From contig NC_133106.1 of assembly GCF_022965805.1 (NCBI RefSeq), positions 38,195,881 through 38,259,880 of the forward strand: DNA of 64,000 nt, read 5' to 3'. The DNA is from Primulina eburnea. Taxonomy: Eukaryota; Streptophyta; Magnoliopsida; Lamiales; Gesneriaceae. The notes beneath the pieces were generated by a model. That model was given only the letters and a program-made list of their open reading frames with translations. It did not search any database and had not been told where the DNA came from. Positions 46,551 through 58,371 of this stretch are shown in pieces. A program made the position numbers and the translations under genes. Position 1 is the first letter of the stretch. Every line of letters starts with the position of its first letter.

Positions 46551-49500
46551 ATGGAATCGGAGGACGATATGCACGATGCCAACGATGTAGCGTCCGTGGA
46601 GGAAGAAGACGATTACTACAGCGGCGGCGAAGAGGACGAAGACATGGAGGCTGAAGAAGATTACGACTACAACTATGACTACGCTGATGAAGATGATGAA
46701 ATTGACGATTACGACTTTATTACCAATGACTCTGATGACGGCGATGATGTTACCACCAGGCATTCACAGGTACACTAAAGTAACAGCCTGCTCTCTTTTT
46801 TTTTTAAAGATTAATTTGTTTATATATCCAAAAGATTGAGTTCTAGGGATCGATTTGATAGAGAAAGCACTTGATTTCGATTAATTTTTTGGGTCTCCTG
46901 CCGTCTTTTAAAATCTTGTTCGCGTATTTGAAGCAAATTGAGCCCGCGAATTTAAGATTGCTAATTCATGGGAATGTGACTGGATAATCAATTATCTTGC
47001 TTATTCAGGATAGGCAAGGCGAAATCCTTGTTTATTTTGCGTTTAGTAAGGTCAAAGTTATTTTAATAGTGTTTAGTTGTTTCCAAGTTCAAGCCTCTTG
47101 GATTTAACTGATTGAGTTTGGATTTAAGTTATATTAACGGCCTGAAAGCTTCACATTCTCTTAATTAGTGTCAGTAGGGCGATTTGTATCCCATTTACAT
47201 AAGTGTGTGGATATAATCTTCATTGAGTGGAACAAGCACCCAAGCTACTAAAGGGGAACATTAGCTAGGGCATTTTATTACAGGAATGGCATTCTTTACT
47301 TGATCTACCATATGAGCTTTGGACTAATGAGGCTATGAGCAAGAACAGTTATTTGTAATTCCTTATAAAAGTATTCTTGAACATATATCATTGTTTATGT
47401 TCAGAAGAACTATACCATCTTAAAGGAGGAAGATGTACAGCAGCGTCAAGAGGAAGATATCACCAGAATTTCTACCGTACTTTCAATTTCAAGAGAAGCG
47501 GCTTGCATTCTCTTGCGTCGTTATAACTGGTAGTCTTCTTATACCACTGTCTCAAATTTAGAAATTTGTGATCGTTTTTGTAAAAACTTGTGCTTTCTTA
47601 GTGTTTGTGTTGGATAATTTTGTTAGAGCATGAAGTAATTACAATTATGAGTTTTTGGCCAGTGAAAAGTTCTATTACACCCTAAATGCTTGGCAGTTTT
47701 ATTTTTTGTGTTATGATGTCTTTGGTGATGTATTAACTATTTTTTTCATGAAATTGATTATGAAGGAGCATGAGTAATGTTCATGACGAATGGTTTGCGG
47801 ATGAAGATAGGGTTCGTAATGCTGTTGGCATATTGGAGATGCCAGTGGTGAATCTTTTCAATGCTAAGGAAGTAAGTTACCTTTTTGCACCATGATACTT
47901 CCTATCACCATGGACAGACTTCATTCTTATTGATCATTCATGTTTGTTAATGTTTTCTGGTAGGTGACATGTGGGATCTGTTTTGAGAATTTCTCTCGTG
48001 ACAATCTGCGTTCTGTCGCTTGCGGTCATCTTTTCTGTGACACATGCTGGAAAGGTTTGTTGGCTATGACACGGTTTGACTGACTTATTGTTTAAATTAC
48101 TGTGGTTTTGATCAGTGTATAGCTTAAGTTACTCTTGCTTTGCTATTGTTATCTGTAGAGATCTCTACTGATTGAAACTCAATTTTATGTGGAACTTAAT
48201 ACTACGTGAAGAGAAGATTTTGTTTATTCCTCTCTGCTATGGTTTTCATGTGCCCCCTACTGAATCGATTTCACTTGATGCATTGGATATACTGTCGTTC
48301 TCTTGTACTTTATGATTTGTTCTGTGTGGAGCAATGGCACAAATATTGGTACAGTGAAAATTCTATGAAAAGAGAGTGAAGCACAGGACAAGTAACCTAT
48401 CTTCTTCTGTGGCAGCAAAGAGGGAAAAGAAGGTAACAGGCAGGGCAGGACTTAAGCTGTAATTTGTGGCTTTCTTGGAAAAGGGTCCTGTTTGAAGATT
48501 TCATTATTTACCCTAAATTAAATAGTACACTGACTGGCTTCTAAGCTTGTAATCACGGCCCAACATAACTCAAGGAAATGGTATAAAATTTCAAGTGTCT
48601 CAAGCCATTTAGAGCTAAGATTATCGACCTTTTCTTAGCGAATGATTTGGATTTTGTGATTCTTCCATCTTAGAATTGATTCGTAAAATTTGAGGGGTTG
48701 AATGGCTAAGAGAGACTGATAGTTGCCTTTTGTCGGATGTATATCTGAAATTCCTCCTCAACCTTTTATGTTTGATTAGATTTTAGTGGGTGGAACACCT
48801 GAAAATGATGTTTAGATGGATCTGTGGATGATATTTGTTATTCTTGTAGTCCAACGGTTTCTAAATGTGGTAAACAAATATTATTTGTCACAAACAATCT
48901 CGTCATTTTTTCTACACAAGGTGCACCATTGAGGGGACAGTACATTATTCGGCTGTCTCTTTTGAAGCTTGTCACAAGTTTGCAATTTTTCCAAAGCAAC
49001 TATCATGAGATATTATTGTGCATTGCATTTTTTGGTCGATATGGACGGAGCGCAATAGCAGAATTTTCAGTGACAAAGAAGAGTCGACGGAGTGTTTATG
49101 GGAGAAGATTAGATTCAGAGTGGCGACTTGGACTACCAGAGTTCAAGCTTTTCATCATTTATTTATATCTGATCTTGTTAGGGATTGGCGTTTCATTCTA
49201 AGTTGACTTTTTTATCTTTATTTTAGCTTCAAAAAACCGGTGGATGTCTCATCCACTTCCTTTGTAACTTTTTTTTTTTTTTTTTTTCTTTCAAAAAGTT
49301 AAATAAAAATAATGTTTCGTATCAAAAAAAAAAAAAAAAAAAAAAATAGCTTAATTTCTAAGGAGCATGATTCACAAAAGGACTAAATTTCCTCTATAAT
49401 GATAGAAAAGTGATTCTGAGTGTACTTTGCTTTTCTAAAGTTTGTGTCATGCCTTGAACCTGAAAGATTCGTTATACATCCTTTATTCTCAAAACTGCGA

Positions 49501-52210
49501 CTTTATCATACTAGGAGCTTATCTTCAAATAATGTTGATATTGTTTCCCTGTTTACTCTTTAGCTTACATTAGCACATCCATCCATGATGGCCCTGGTTG
49601 CTTGACATTGAGGTGTCCTGATCTATCCTGTGTTGCTGCTGTTGGGCAAGATATGATTGATAAGCTGGCAACTGATGCAGATAAGGAGAAGTATCACCGT
49701 TATCTTCTTAGATCTTATGTTGAGGACAGCCGCAAGGTAGCCTTTTTTTTACCACTCGCTATTCTTTGTGAAACATCTTTATAACTCATCATTTTGGATG
49801 GAAGTTTAACTTTCTCGATATTTTAAATATACCACTCTCCCATTCATATGATTTATCAAGCTTTCGCATTATAATCCAGTTTGAGAGCTTAGGAGGGAGG
49901 GTTGTCTGGCTAACAAATAATTTTGAATGTCATAGATAATATGGAGAAGGATCTTCTTAAGTAGATCTCTCTTGTTCTTGTTCATTCCCCTTCACTACAA
50001 ATGCGGCCACTTCTGCTGACATCACTTGTACAATTGCTACAATTACTATTGCAAACAAGATGCAACGTTGAATTTTCTGTTAGAGAGTAGTGAGCCAGCT
50101 CCCTCGAGGTGGCTGGATGATGAGATTGAGATAATTTCTTTAGTCTACTATTTATTTGAAATCCTTGAAGGGCCTTTTAAGGTCTTTGTGCTCTGATCAA
50201 CTTTTAGAATAATTCTGGAGGTGATGGGGATTTAGCATCTGTATGATGCGGTATTTTTCCAACTGCTCCAAGCCTCGGAGGGCATATTATCTATGATGGT
50301 CTAATCTAGCGGATGATGTGATCGAGATAGTTCCTTTTGTCTACTATTTATTTGAAATCCTTCCAGTGCCTTTTAAGGTCTTTGTGCTCCTCGAGATAAA
50401 CTTTTGGGAAAAAGCTGGGTTTGGTGGTGATGTAGCATCTGTTTGATGCGATATTTTTCCAACTGCTTCAAACTTCAAAGAGCATATTATGACGGTCTCA
50501 TCTAGCGGATCACTTGTCCTCTATGGTGCATGGATACGGGTATGAGTATTGTATCAAATACGATACGGATATGACGATATGAAAAATTATTATAAACACA
50601 CACACACACATATATATATATACAAATTTACTATTAAAAATTGTAAAGATATACGTATTTATATAAACTAGCAAGTAACACGTGCGTTGCACGTGGTGAA
50701 TAAACGTTGTAACGAATAAGTGAACATAAAACACTTATATTGAGTGAAATCGAAAGAACCATTTTCTATTGAATATTATAATATAAAAAGCATTATCAAT
50801 TTTTTTCTTGTTTAATTTTCAATTTTTGGGTCATCTCTGTGTGACTGTTTTGTCTAAGTTTCCTCATCATTTTACTGAAATCATCTATTTTTTTATTATC
50901 TTGAATTTTATGGTTTTTCCTTTGGAACATGATGAATTTTGTTTATTGTTCAGTGGTTTTGTCATTTCTTTATTATTTCGTGTCATCTTATCTTCATGTT
51001 GTATTTGTTTTGCCCTTTCCTTTGCATTCATTCTTTTCTTAATATTTCATTGATGCTTCAGTTCTTTGTTTTCTTATCAGTATTTCTCTTGAGTTATCGT
51101 TTCTCCAATCCATCCACAATTATTGATGTTATTCCATTTTTAGTTGAGACAGACTTGTCTAATTTGAAAAGAAAATTGTGATCTTATTTTCTTTGTTGAT
51201 CAAGTATTGTTACATGCTCCAAATTACTTTTTTTATGCAATATAAAATTTGTAGTTATTGGCAATATGTATTAGATTATTATAATATTATTCAAATAAAT
51301 ATTTTAATTCACCTTAGTATGCATATCAATTATTTTTTGATGGAGCAACCAATAAATGTCTCAGCAACCTCTTCGAACAATGTCACCTTAGCTATTTCAT
51401 TTTCATATTGGACCAGCATTGTTACGTGGTACTTGAAAAATTAATTGTGAGAAAGTATGTAAGATCGAGTGCTTACCGCTTTACCAAAAGCTATAGCTAG
51501 TGGTAATGGTGCAACTCAAATCTTTTAAACCGCACAACATCTCAAGCACCACGATTCGATCGCTCTACCAAATAGGGACAATTATTGCACCTAACAATTT
51601 TCCTCCTAATAATTGCACTCCTTGCAATCAATGGGAATCGAATCCGTGACATTGGCTCTGATACCAATTGTAGGACCGAGTGCTTAACGCTTTTACCAAA
51701 ATCTATAGCTAGTAGTAATGGTGCAACTCAAATCTTTTAAACCGCACAGCAGCTCAAGCACCACGGTTCGATCGCTCTACCAAGCAAGGACAATTATTAC
51801 ACCCAACAAAGTATAAAAAATAATTAAATGTTTTTAAGCATATAAAGTTAATTATAGTTGCAATACCTTAAGACGATCTCGATATTTAGCTTCACACAAT
51901 TGGTGCAATCAAACCTATTGGTAATTTTGGTAACATAATTGAAACAGTTGCAACATGCTTTTTATTGATTTATTTTCAATTTTTTAAACCTTGCTTTGAT
52001 GTAATAATAATTGTCTACATGTAATGTTATAAGAGTGAACAAATTTAATTCCGGATAAATCATCTCATGCCATCACAAAGCCATAAAGGAATATACAACA
52101 TCATCAAAATGTTTTGGTTCAAAACAACAATTCATAAAAGACAAATCACAATTAAATTAATGAAGAACTTAAAAGACAAATCACAATTCTAAAAAGATTG
52201 ACTCTTTTAT

Positions 52211-52252
<42 letters not shown>

Positions 52253-55200
52253 GATAGATAGATAGATAGATAATAGATATATATGTATGTAATAAGAGAT
52301 TAATATTAATAATTAATTAAAATCTAGAAATTAATGAAGGACTTAAAAGACAAATCACACTTCTAAAAAGATTGGCTCTTTTATAATAGATATAATATAA
52401 CGTAATATAATAATAATATAAATAGATAATAGATAATTAAATTAAACTCTATAAATTAATGAAGAACTTAAAAGACAAATCACAATTTAAATTAATGAAA
52501 GACTTAAAAGATAAATCATCTATAAATTAATGAAGTATTGACTCTTTTATATAAGTAATAGATAATCATAATAATATATTGATATTAATAATTAATTAAA
52601 ATCTATAAATTATTGAAGGGCCTAAAAGACAAATCATAATTTTAAAAAGATTCTAAAAAGATTGGCTCTTTTATATAGGTAATAGATAATAGATTATATA
52701 GGTAATAATAATAATAGATTAATATTAATAATTAATTAAAATCTACAAATTAATGAAGGACTTAAAAACAAATCATAATTATAAAAATATTGACTCTTTT
52801 ATATAAGTAATAATAATAATAATAATAATAATATATAGTTAATAATAAAAATACTATATTATTATTAATAATTAATTAAAATCTATAAATTAATGAAGGG
52901 CTTAAAAGACAAATCACAATTCTAAAAAGATTGGCTCTTTTATATAGGTAATAGATATTTTATAGAAATATATGTACATATTTATGTAAATATATACAAT
53001 GTACAACTTCAGAGCAATGATTTAAAAAGAAAATGTCAACCGAAACGTATCAAAAAACGTGTCTCCGCCGTGTCCATGGCGTATCCGACTAGTCAAACAT
53101 GCAAAAAGTCAACGACACCGATTTTGCCGTATATGACACGTGTGTCATATCTGTATCCATCACCGATATGAAAAAAAATATTAGGAGTGTCTGTGCTACA
53201 TGACTTGTGCTTTGGCTTGCTTGTCTCGTTCTTTAATTTTCTGGATTTTAGGACATGATAATTAATTGTTATTATTATTATTCTTTCTCAGATCAAGTGG
53301 TGTCCTGCTCCTGGTTGTGATTCTGCTGTGGAATATGTTGTCGGTAGTGGAAACTATGATGTCAATTGCAGTTGTTCATACGGCTTCTGTTGGAACGTAA
53401 GTTGAGCTGTATGATATTTTATCGTCTTGTTTACCTGATGAAGATTTCTTATATAAAGCATAACGAATTGCTTCGAACAGTGTACAGAGGAAGCTCATCG
53501 GCCAGTGGACTGTGAAACTGTGGCAAAGTGGATTCTGAAAAACAGTGCAGAGTCAGAAAACATGAATTGGTAGAATACTTGTTTTTTTCCCCCAACATAC
53601 GTTATTTGTGTGCATGGCTCGCTATTTGCTTGGTGAATTTTTTTTGTACAACTAGTCACCGAAAAGACTTCAAGAGTGTAGCACAATTATTTGTTCTAAT
53701 TGAAGACGCAATGTGTCACATTTGGTGGCTATAAATTATAATAGTAGATTTCATCAGAACTGGATATTGGAAACTCTCAATTGCAAATTCTCGTGTAAAA
53801 ATGTTACAATTTTCGGTATTGAACTATTGATGTTTTTGTACAGTTGTAACAGTTTTTTTCGAATGGAAAGAATTTATTTTACAAGTGGTGCACGTGAAAA
53901 TGTAAAGCTTTATTTTAGTTCCCGAGTCAGGCTTATATTTGCAAAAAAGAAATGATTTTGACATGATTTTATGTAGTTTTTCTTAACATTGAATCATTGA
54001 TGTTGAGCTGTTCTCATTCTGCAAAGCCCTGCAGTAGAACCACTCTTTCACCACGGATTTCTGCTTTCAAACTGTTCATATAAGTCAATACTATTTTGAA
54101 GTTGCTGCGGTATTGATCTTTTTGTAATAAGGAGCAAATGCCCGGTGTCTTGTTACATCTATAAGTTTCTTCCTCTTTATGTAAAATTATCTTATAATTC
54201 AATTTTTTTATTCTCCCCTCCTTTTCTATTTCCACGAACAGATAAGGTCAGGTCCCATTCTTCCTTAAAATGAGCTAAAGTTTAGGTTCTATGACTGTCA
54301 TAGTGATAAGGTAAGGCAAGTCAAGGTCTGTTCATTAATTGTGGTATGTATGGTTTGACGACGTGATGTTTATTTTAATTAGAAGGTTGTCTATGTATTT
54401 ATTATCAGGGTTATGTTGGTCTTTTGTCTTAAATGCAGAACGATTCTTATACCAATTTTGTTGCTTTTAGGATACTGGCCAACTCGAAACCTTGTCCCAA
54501 GTGCAAGCGTCCAATCGAAAAGAACCAAGGTTGTATGCACATGACCTGCACACCACCCTGCAAGTTTGAATTTTGCTGGTGAGTTTTATACTTCGATACT
54601 TTCAAGTTAAACAACTTCAATGTCACATGATTTTCTTGTCATTCACACGCATTGGTGGAATTCCTTTATTGGAATTTGAAATTCCTATCACCTGGCGTAA
54701 TTTCAATGTGGATTACATTCTCAACTGTAACCCTAGGTTATCTTCAACTGAATGTGGTATTCTTGCTGATTTGCAGGTTGTGTCTTGGTGCATGGTCTGA
54801 CCATGGTGAGAGAACAGGAGGTTTCTATGCTTGCAATCGTTATGAAGCAGCAAAGCAAGAGGGGGTGGTATGTAAATAAGGGAATTCATCTTTGTTTAAT
54901 GTTACCTGTTGCATATGATTGTCTAAGTTCTTGTTCATTATTCCTGTAATAAATATAAATTTTACCTGAATTTATTTCATTGTATGCGCAGTATGATGAT
55001 GATGAGAGGAGAAGAGAGATGGCAAAGAACTCTTTGGAAAGATACACCCATTATTACGAGCGGTGGGCTTCCAATCAATCGGTATGCTCTAGTAGTCAGA
55101 TTGTTTAGTTATTGTTGGATTACATTATATTATATCGTGTAAACATGTGAAGTATGTGGATTACTATTATTAAGAATTTGGATAATAGAAACAAATATTG

Positions 55201-58200
55201 TATCTTGGGAATATAAATTAAACTAATTACAAAAAATCTATAAAAGCATTACTCAGTAATTGTAAACTCTCTTGATTTTTTAAGAACACCAAAGCATGCA
55301 TGGACATCCAAATTCTCCTCAAGGGAAGTCACTTTAAACCTTTGTGTGAACGACTGGTCCAGGTCACTTTGATTAAATTTCAAACATCCATATAAATTAG
55401 ACCCAAGAATCATGATCCATGTTCACTGCGAATGGAAAATTTATGAAATTACTTTTATGTTTTAGGCTTCAAAAGAAAAATGTATACCCACATGCTTGTG
55501 AAGGGCTGTTTTATTGATGACTCTTTTGGATAGCAAATTATCTTCATTTGGAGTGTATTTCTTTGTCAATGATACATTTTTTGTTCCATTCGTTATTGAC
55601 TTGACTTTATTGGTTCATGTATGCGTTACTTTTTGTTTCTTTTGTTTTTTCCTTAACTAATGACAGGCTATGCTTAAATACAATTTGAATTTTGAAATAT
55701 AACTGCATTCTGACATTTTAGAAATGGGTCATTTTTCCTCTTTTTATTCATAACATGCAACCGTTTGCCTATTCAATGCAGTCAAGGCAAAAAGCTCTGG
55801 CAGATCTACAGCAAATGCAATCTATACATGTAAGGATTTTGTCCGTGCCTTCAAATGTGAATGTAATTGTTGCGATGCAGAATGTTTACAAGATGGATCT
55901 ATAGATAGATCTGTGCATAATTATAGTTTCCTTTTCTAGTACTGTTTCTGATGGTGAACATGCTTTAGAATTTGAGAGCACTAGTCTTGTAGAACTCTGT
56001 TTTTGCAGAGGGTTTCAACCTAAAAGGTCACTTCTTTTTTATCGCAGAATGTTTACAAGATGGATCTATAGATAGATCTGTGCATAATTATAGTTTCCTT
56101 TTCTAGTACTGTTTCTGACGGTGAACATGCTTTAGAATTTGAGAGCACTAGTCTTGTAGAACTCTGTTTTTGCAGAGGGTTTCAACCTAAAAGGTCACTT
56201 GTCTTTTTTGGCAAATATGGGTGGATTGGAGATACCTATGATTACCGTTTGATTTATTTATGTTGGAGTGCAAAAACATGAAGTACTTTGTTTGAAATGA
56301 GGCTTATTTTATTTTATTTTATTTTATTTTATACTATTCCACTGCAATATTTCATTTGGGACGAAATGGTCTGAGAAAATGAACTTAAAGGTTGTTTTAC
56401 AACATACAAGTTACGATCCTTCCCAAAATTCTATCCAATCCTTTTCTCCTCAAAAGTTGTACTTTGAGGAGCATGCTGAGGTTGTAGTTTGCAGTAAACG
56501 ATGGAATGAACCATTTATAGTGTGTTGATTTGGCTCAATCCACACTTTGTGATTCTGATGCGTCAATCCATTTGCAAAATTATGGCTTGGGTTTTGAATT
56601 GAAACCACACTGCTATATTGAACATCAATCACCAATTACAGTATGAAGTTTGGCAATTTGAATTTTGAAACTTGAAAAGTCTATAGGATTTGGATTTTGG
56701 ACAAACAAATGGAGTATATTATACATGACACGACTGCCAAACTTTTTGTATGTGATTTCTTAATCCTAAAATCATTTTTTCCTCCCCAGCTTGAGAAGCT
56801 TAGCGAAGTTCAATCACAACCTGAGTCACAATTGAAATTCATCATAGAAGCTTGGCAACAGGTAAATACTGTGACTGATTCTGTAAGTCTTTTCAATATC
56901 CAATTGCATCGACGAATAAATGAATTTGGCATGAGGTATTTTTGTGAATATACTTTGATAACTGTGAATAAGCTTATTGAAGGATGCCTATTATTTCCAT
57001 ATCAAGAATACGGTTTGCAAATTGCCTAAAATTTATGGTCCCTTTATCTATAACTGGATGGAAAAGTTATTCTACTGTTTGTTAGTTATTTAAAACTGCC
57101 TTGCATTTGTTCGGTTTGCTACTTAATCTGGATTGATAGAAATATTCTTTGTTTTCCATTGCTATTTGATCTAGCTGGACTTGCCTCCGATTTCATTGAT
57201 GAAGTACATATTTAATTCGTTTTTCTTAATGCTAGGATTGTCTCCTGAGTCCAGACTATTATTAAACCAAGTCGTATATGTTGATCAATGTTTATTTTTT
57301 GTATTGTTGTTGAATAATGAGACAATTGCAGATAGGTGAATGTCGGAGGGTTCTAAAGTGGACCTATGCATACGGCTATTACTTACCTGAAAAGGAGCAT
57401 GCTAAAAGACAGTTTTTTGAATATTTGCAAGGTATCATTTCTCTTCTAGCCTTAGAAATTGCTGAAGGAATTTTTCAGATTTATTTTTATCTGTATTGGT
57501 TAAACCATCGGAATATTTGAATTTTAGGTGATGCAGAAGCTGGTCTGGAGAGGCTTCATCAATGTGCTGAGAAAGAGCTAATGAATTACATCAATTCAGA
57601 TGCGGCATCAAAAGATTTTGATGATTTTCGCACAAAACTTGCCGGCCTGACCAGGTAGTTTCTGGTTGGATAAATTATTAACATATATCTGGACTCCGGT
57701 TTACTGGTTTTACTTGTCCAAAATTTAATTTGTTTTTAGTTCTGGTCTTTTTTAAAAAAAAACTTCTATCCCTCTCTTTGTTGGAAAGGATAAAAATTGT
57801 GTGGTTTGGTTGAAGTTTGATTGATGCATCCTATACATCGAAAGAAGGATGGACGTTGTCTTGTTACCTGTATTTCAGTTGACATAAGATGTTTAGAAGT
57901 TTAGAACATGCATTTTGGGTCCAGAATGCTGTTCCCTGATTTTGGTTCTTTGAGTATGGAGAAGAAGATTAAATATTTACTGTTGGTGATGATTCATCTG
58001 GGTTGCATCTTAGTATGCAGTACATCATAACATCAATATGTTAAAACCTGAACCTGTAGTTTTATTCAGCGGGAGTGAAATGTATTCTCATTCTTTGTAA
58101 CAGCGTGACACGAAATTACTTTGAAAACTTGGTCAGAGCATTAGAGAATGGTCTTTCAGATGTCGATTCGCAGACACTAGGTAACAAGACGAGCTCAAAA

Positions 58201-58371
58201 AATGTAGCAGGAAGCAGCAGCAAGGCAAAAGGGGGAAGGGGCAAGGGCTCCTCCAAAACAAGCACATCAACTAGGAACACTGACGATTCAGGTAATTGGG
58301 CATGTGATCAGTGTACGATCTTGAACACACGATCTGCCACGACGTGCCATATGTGTCATCATAGCCGTTGA
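46551..58371 (+). CDS. ARI: ARIADNE-type RBR E3 ubiquitin ligase
   Basis: Fifteen exons: 46551-46769, 47405-47529, 47766-47871, 47964-48054, 49564-49736, 53292-53396, 53481-53569, 54471-54578, 54777-54867, 54992-55081, 55782-55829, 56790-56861, 57332-57431, 57528-57654, 58104-58371; 603 aa, all phases agree. The N-terminus is very acidic (1-70). RING1 starts CGICFENF and includes [10 protein letters not shown]; the IBR includes [14 protein letters not shown] and [15 protein letters not shown]2 is [21 protein letters not shown] with the predicted thioester Cys at about 329, then [18 protein letters not shown]. The helical Ariadne domain follows ([28 protein letters not shown]). The C-terminus has a Gly/Lys/Ser linker and a RanBP2-type zinc finger [10 protein letters not shown]...CHMC, typical of plant ARI5/7/8-like proteins. 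It transfers ubiquitin by a RING-HECT hybrid mechanism. Introns 4 and 5 carry transposon insertions, but the exons are intact. Confidence 0.95.
48950..49347 (+). mobile_element. 5'-truncated LINE 3' end with poly(A), in ARI intron 4
   Basis: The frame around 49018-49206 encodes [20 protein letters not shown], the typical C-terminal end of plant LINE polyproteins, ending in a stop. A short 3' UTR with a T-run follows, then about 23-24 A (49324-49347). It is in the same orientation as the host gene. Left boundary is approximate. Confidence 0.75.
50112..50515. repeat. 196-bp tandem duplication in ARI intron 5
   Basis: Two diverged copies sharing TCTACTATTTATTTGAAATC (50144 and 50340), CCTTTTAAGGTCTTTGTGCT, GATGTAGCATCTGT-like text, and ATTTTTCCAACTGC. 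The offset is 196 bp. Several substitutions and small indels mean it is not recent. Confidence 0.85.
50595..50622. repeat. (CA)n(TA)n compound microsatellite
   Basis: About eight CA followed by six TA dinucleotides, within the left arm of the split element. Confidence 0.9.
51458..51808 (-). mobile_element. TRIM (miniature LTR retrotransposon), structurally complete
   Basis: On the minus strand: 5' LTR 51669-51808 (140 bp, TG...CA), two-base spacer, primer-binding site complementary to initiator tRNA-Met (TGGTATCAGAGCC, 51654-51666), a short internal region, polypurine tract AGGAGGAAAAT (51597-51607), and 3' LTR 51458-51596 (139 bp). Perfect 5-bp target duplications AAGTA flank it (51453-51457 and 51809-51813). 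It has no coding capacity, as expected for a TRIM. The two LTRs differ at roughly a dozen positions, so insertion is not recent. Confidence 0.93.
52130..52955. repeat. Degenerate tandem repeats of Helitron 5' terminal sequence
   Basis: About six imperfect units with AAATTAATGAAGGACTTAAA, AGACAAATCACAATTCTAAA, AAGATTGGCTCTTTTATATA and a GGTAATAGATA-type end, spaced about 60-180 bp apart. TAA and TAGA simple repeats expand between units. Each right edge resembles the Helitron 5' end on the minus strand. Confidence 0.8.
52215..52280. repeat. (TAA)n(TAGA)n microsatellite
   Basis: A run of about 14 TAA/AAT units followed by TAGA units, inside the Helitron repeat array. Confidence 0.95.
55877..56210. 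repeat. 167-bp tandem duplication in ARI intron 11
   Basis: Two almost identical copies starting GCAGAATGTTTACAAGATGG at 55877 and 56044. I notice one substitution (CTGATGG versus CTGACGG) and small differences at the junction. The high identity implies a recent duplication. It lies wholly within the intron between exons ending 55829 and starting 56790. Confidence 0.95.
56304..56331. repeat. (TTTTA)n microsatellite
   Basis: Five to six units of ATTTT/TTTTA in ARI intron 11. Confidence 0.9.

Larger units (their letters stand above)
50668..52955 (-). mobile_element. Non-autonomous Helitron in ARI intron 5
   Basis: On the minus strand the 3' terminus shows the diagnostic hairpin CACGTGC-AAC-GCACGTG (50679-50695), then TTACTTG and CTAG, followed by host T. 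The 5' terminus begins TCTATTACCTATATAAAAGA after host A. Insertion between A and T, the CTAG end and the subterminal hairpin are classic Helitron features. No Rep/helicase open frame is present, so it depends on other copies. Near its 5' end lie several degenerate repeats of the terminal sequence (52130-52955). A TRIM retrotransposon is inserted inside. Confidence 0.72.
50525..53164. mobile_element. Old inverted-repeat element split by a Helitron (outer layer of nest)
   Basis: Left end GGTGCATGGATACGGGTATG (50525-50544). The right end (53146-53164), read on the other strand, is GGTGATGGATACAGATATG. Both sides are rich in GATACGG/GTATCC-type motifs, and about 140 bp of left part and 210 bp of right part survive. 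Between them lies a 2.3-kb Helitron, so the older element would have been about 350 bp. The exact termini may extend slightly beyond (CTAT on the left; TGCTACATGAC on the right). No target duplication found. Confidence 0.5.

Noticed and set aside
46527..46763. Antisense open frame rich in Val and Ile
   Set aside because: It is the complement of the acidic GAx-repeat coding start of the ARI gene.
48117..49360. Possible LINE target duplication TAGCTTAAGTT / TAGCTTAATTT
   Set aside because: The left copy lies 0.8 kb before the first recognisable LINE sequence and the DNA between looks like ordinary intron, so the match is probably chance.
50808..51444. Hydrophobic open frames of 80-88 codons inside the Helitron
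   Set aside because: Low-complexity T-rich sequence giving Phe/Leu/Ile-rich frames; no Rep, helicase or captured-gene motif recognised.
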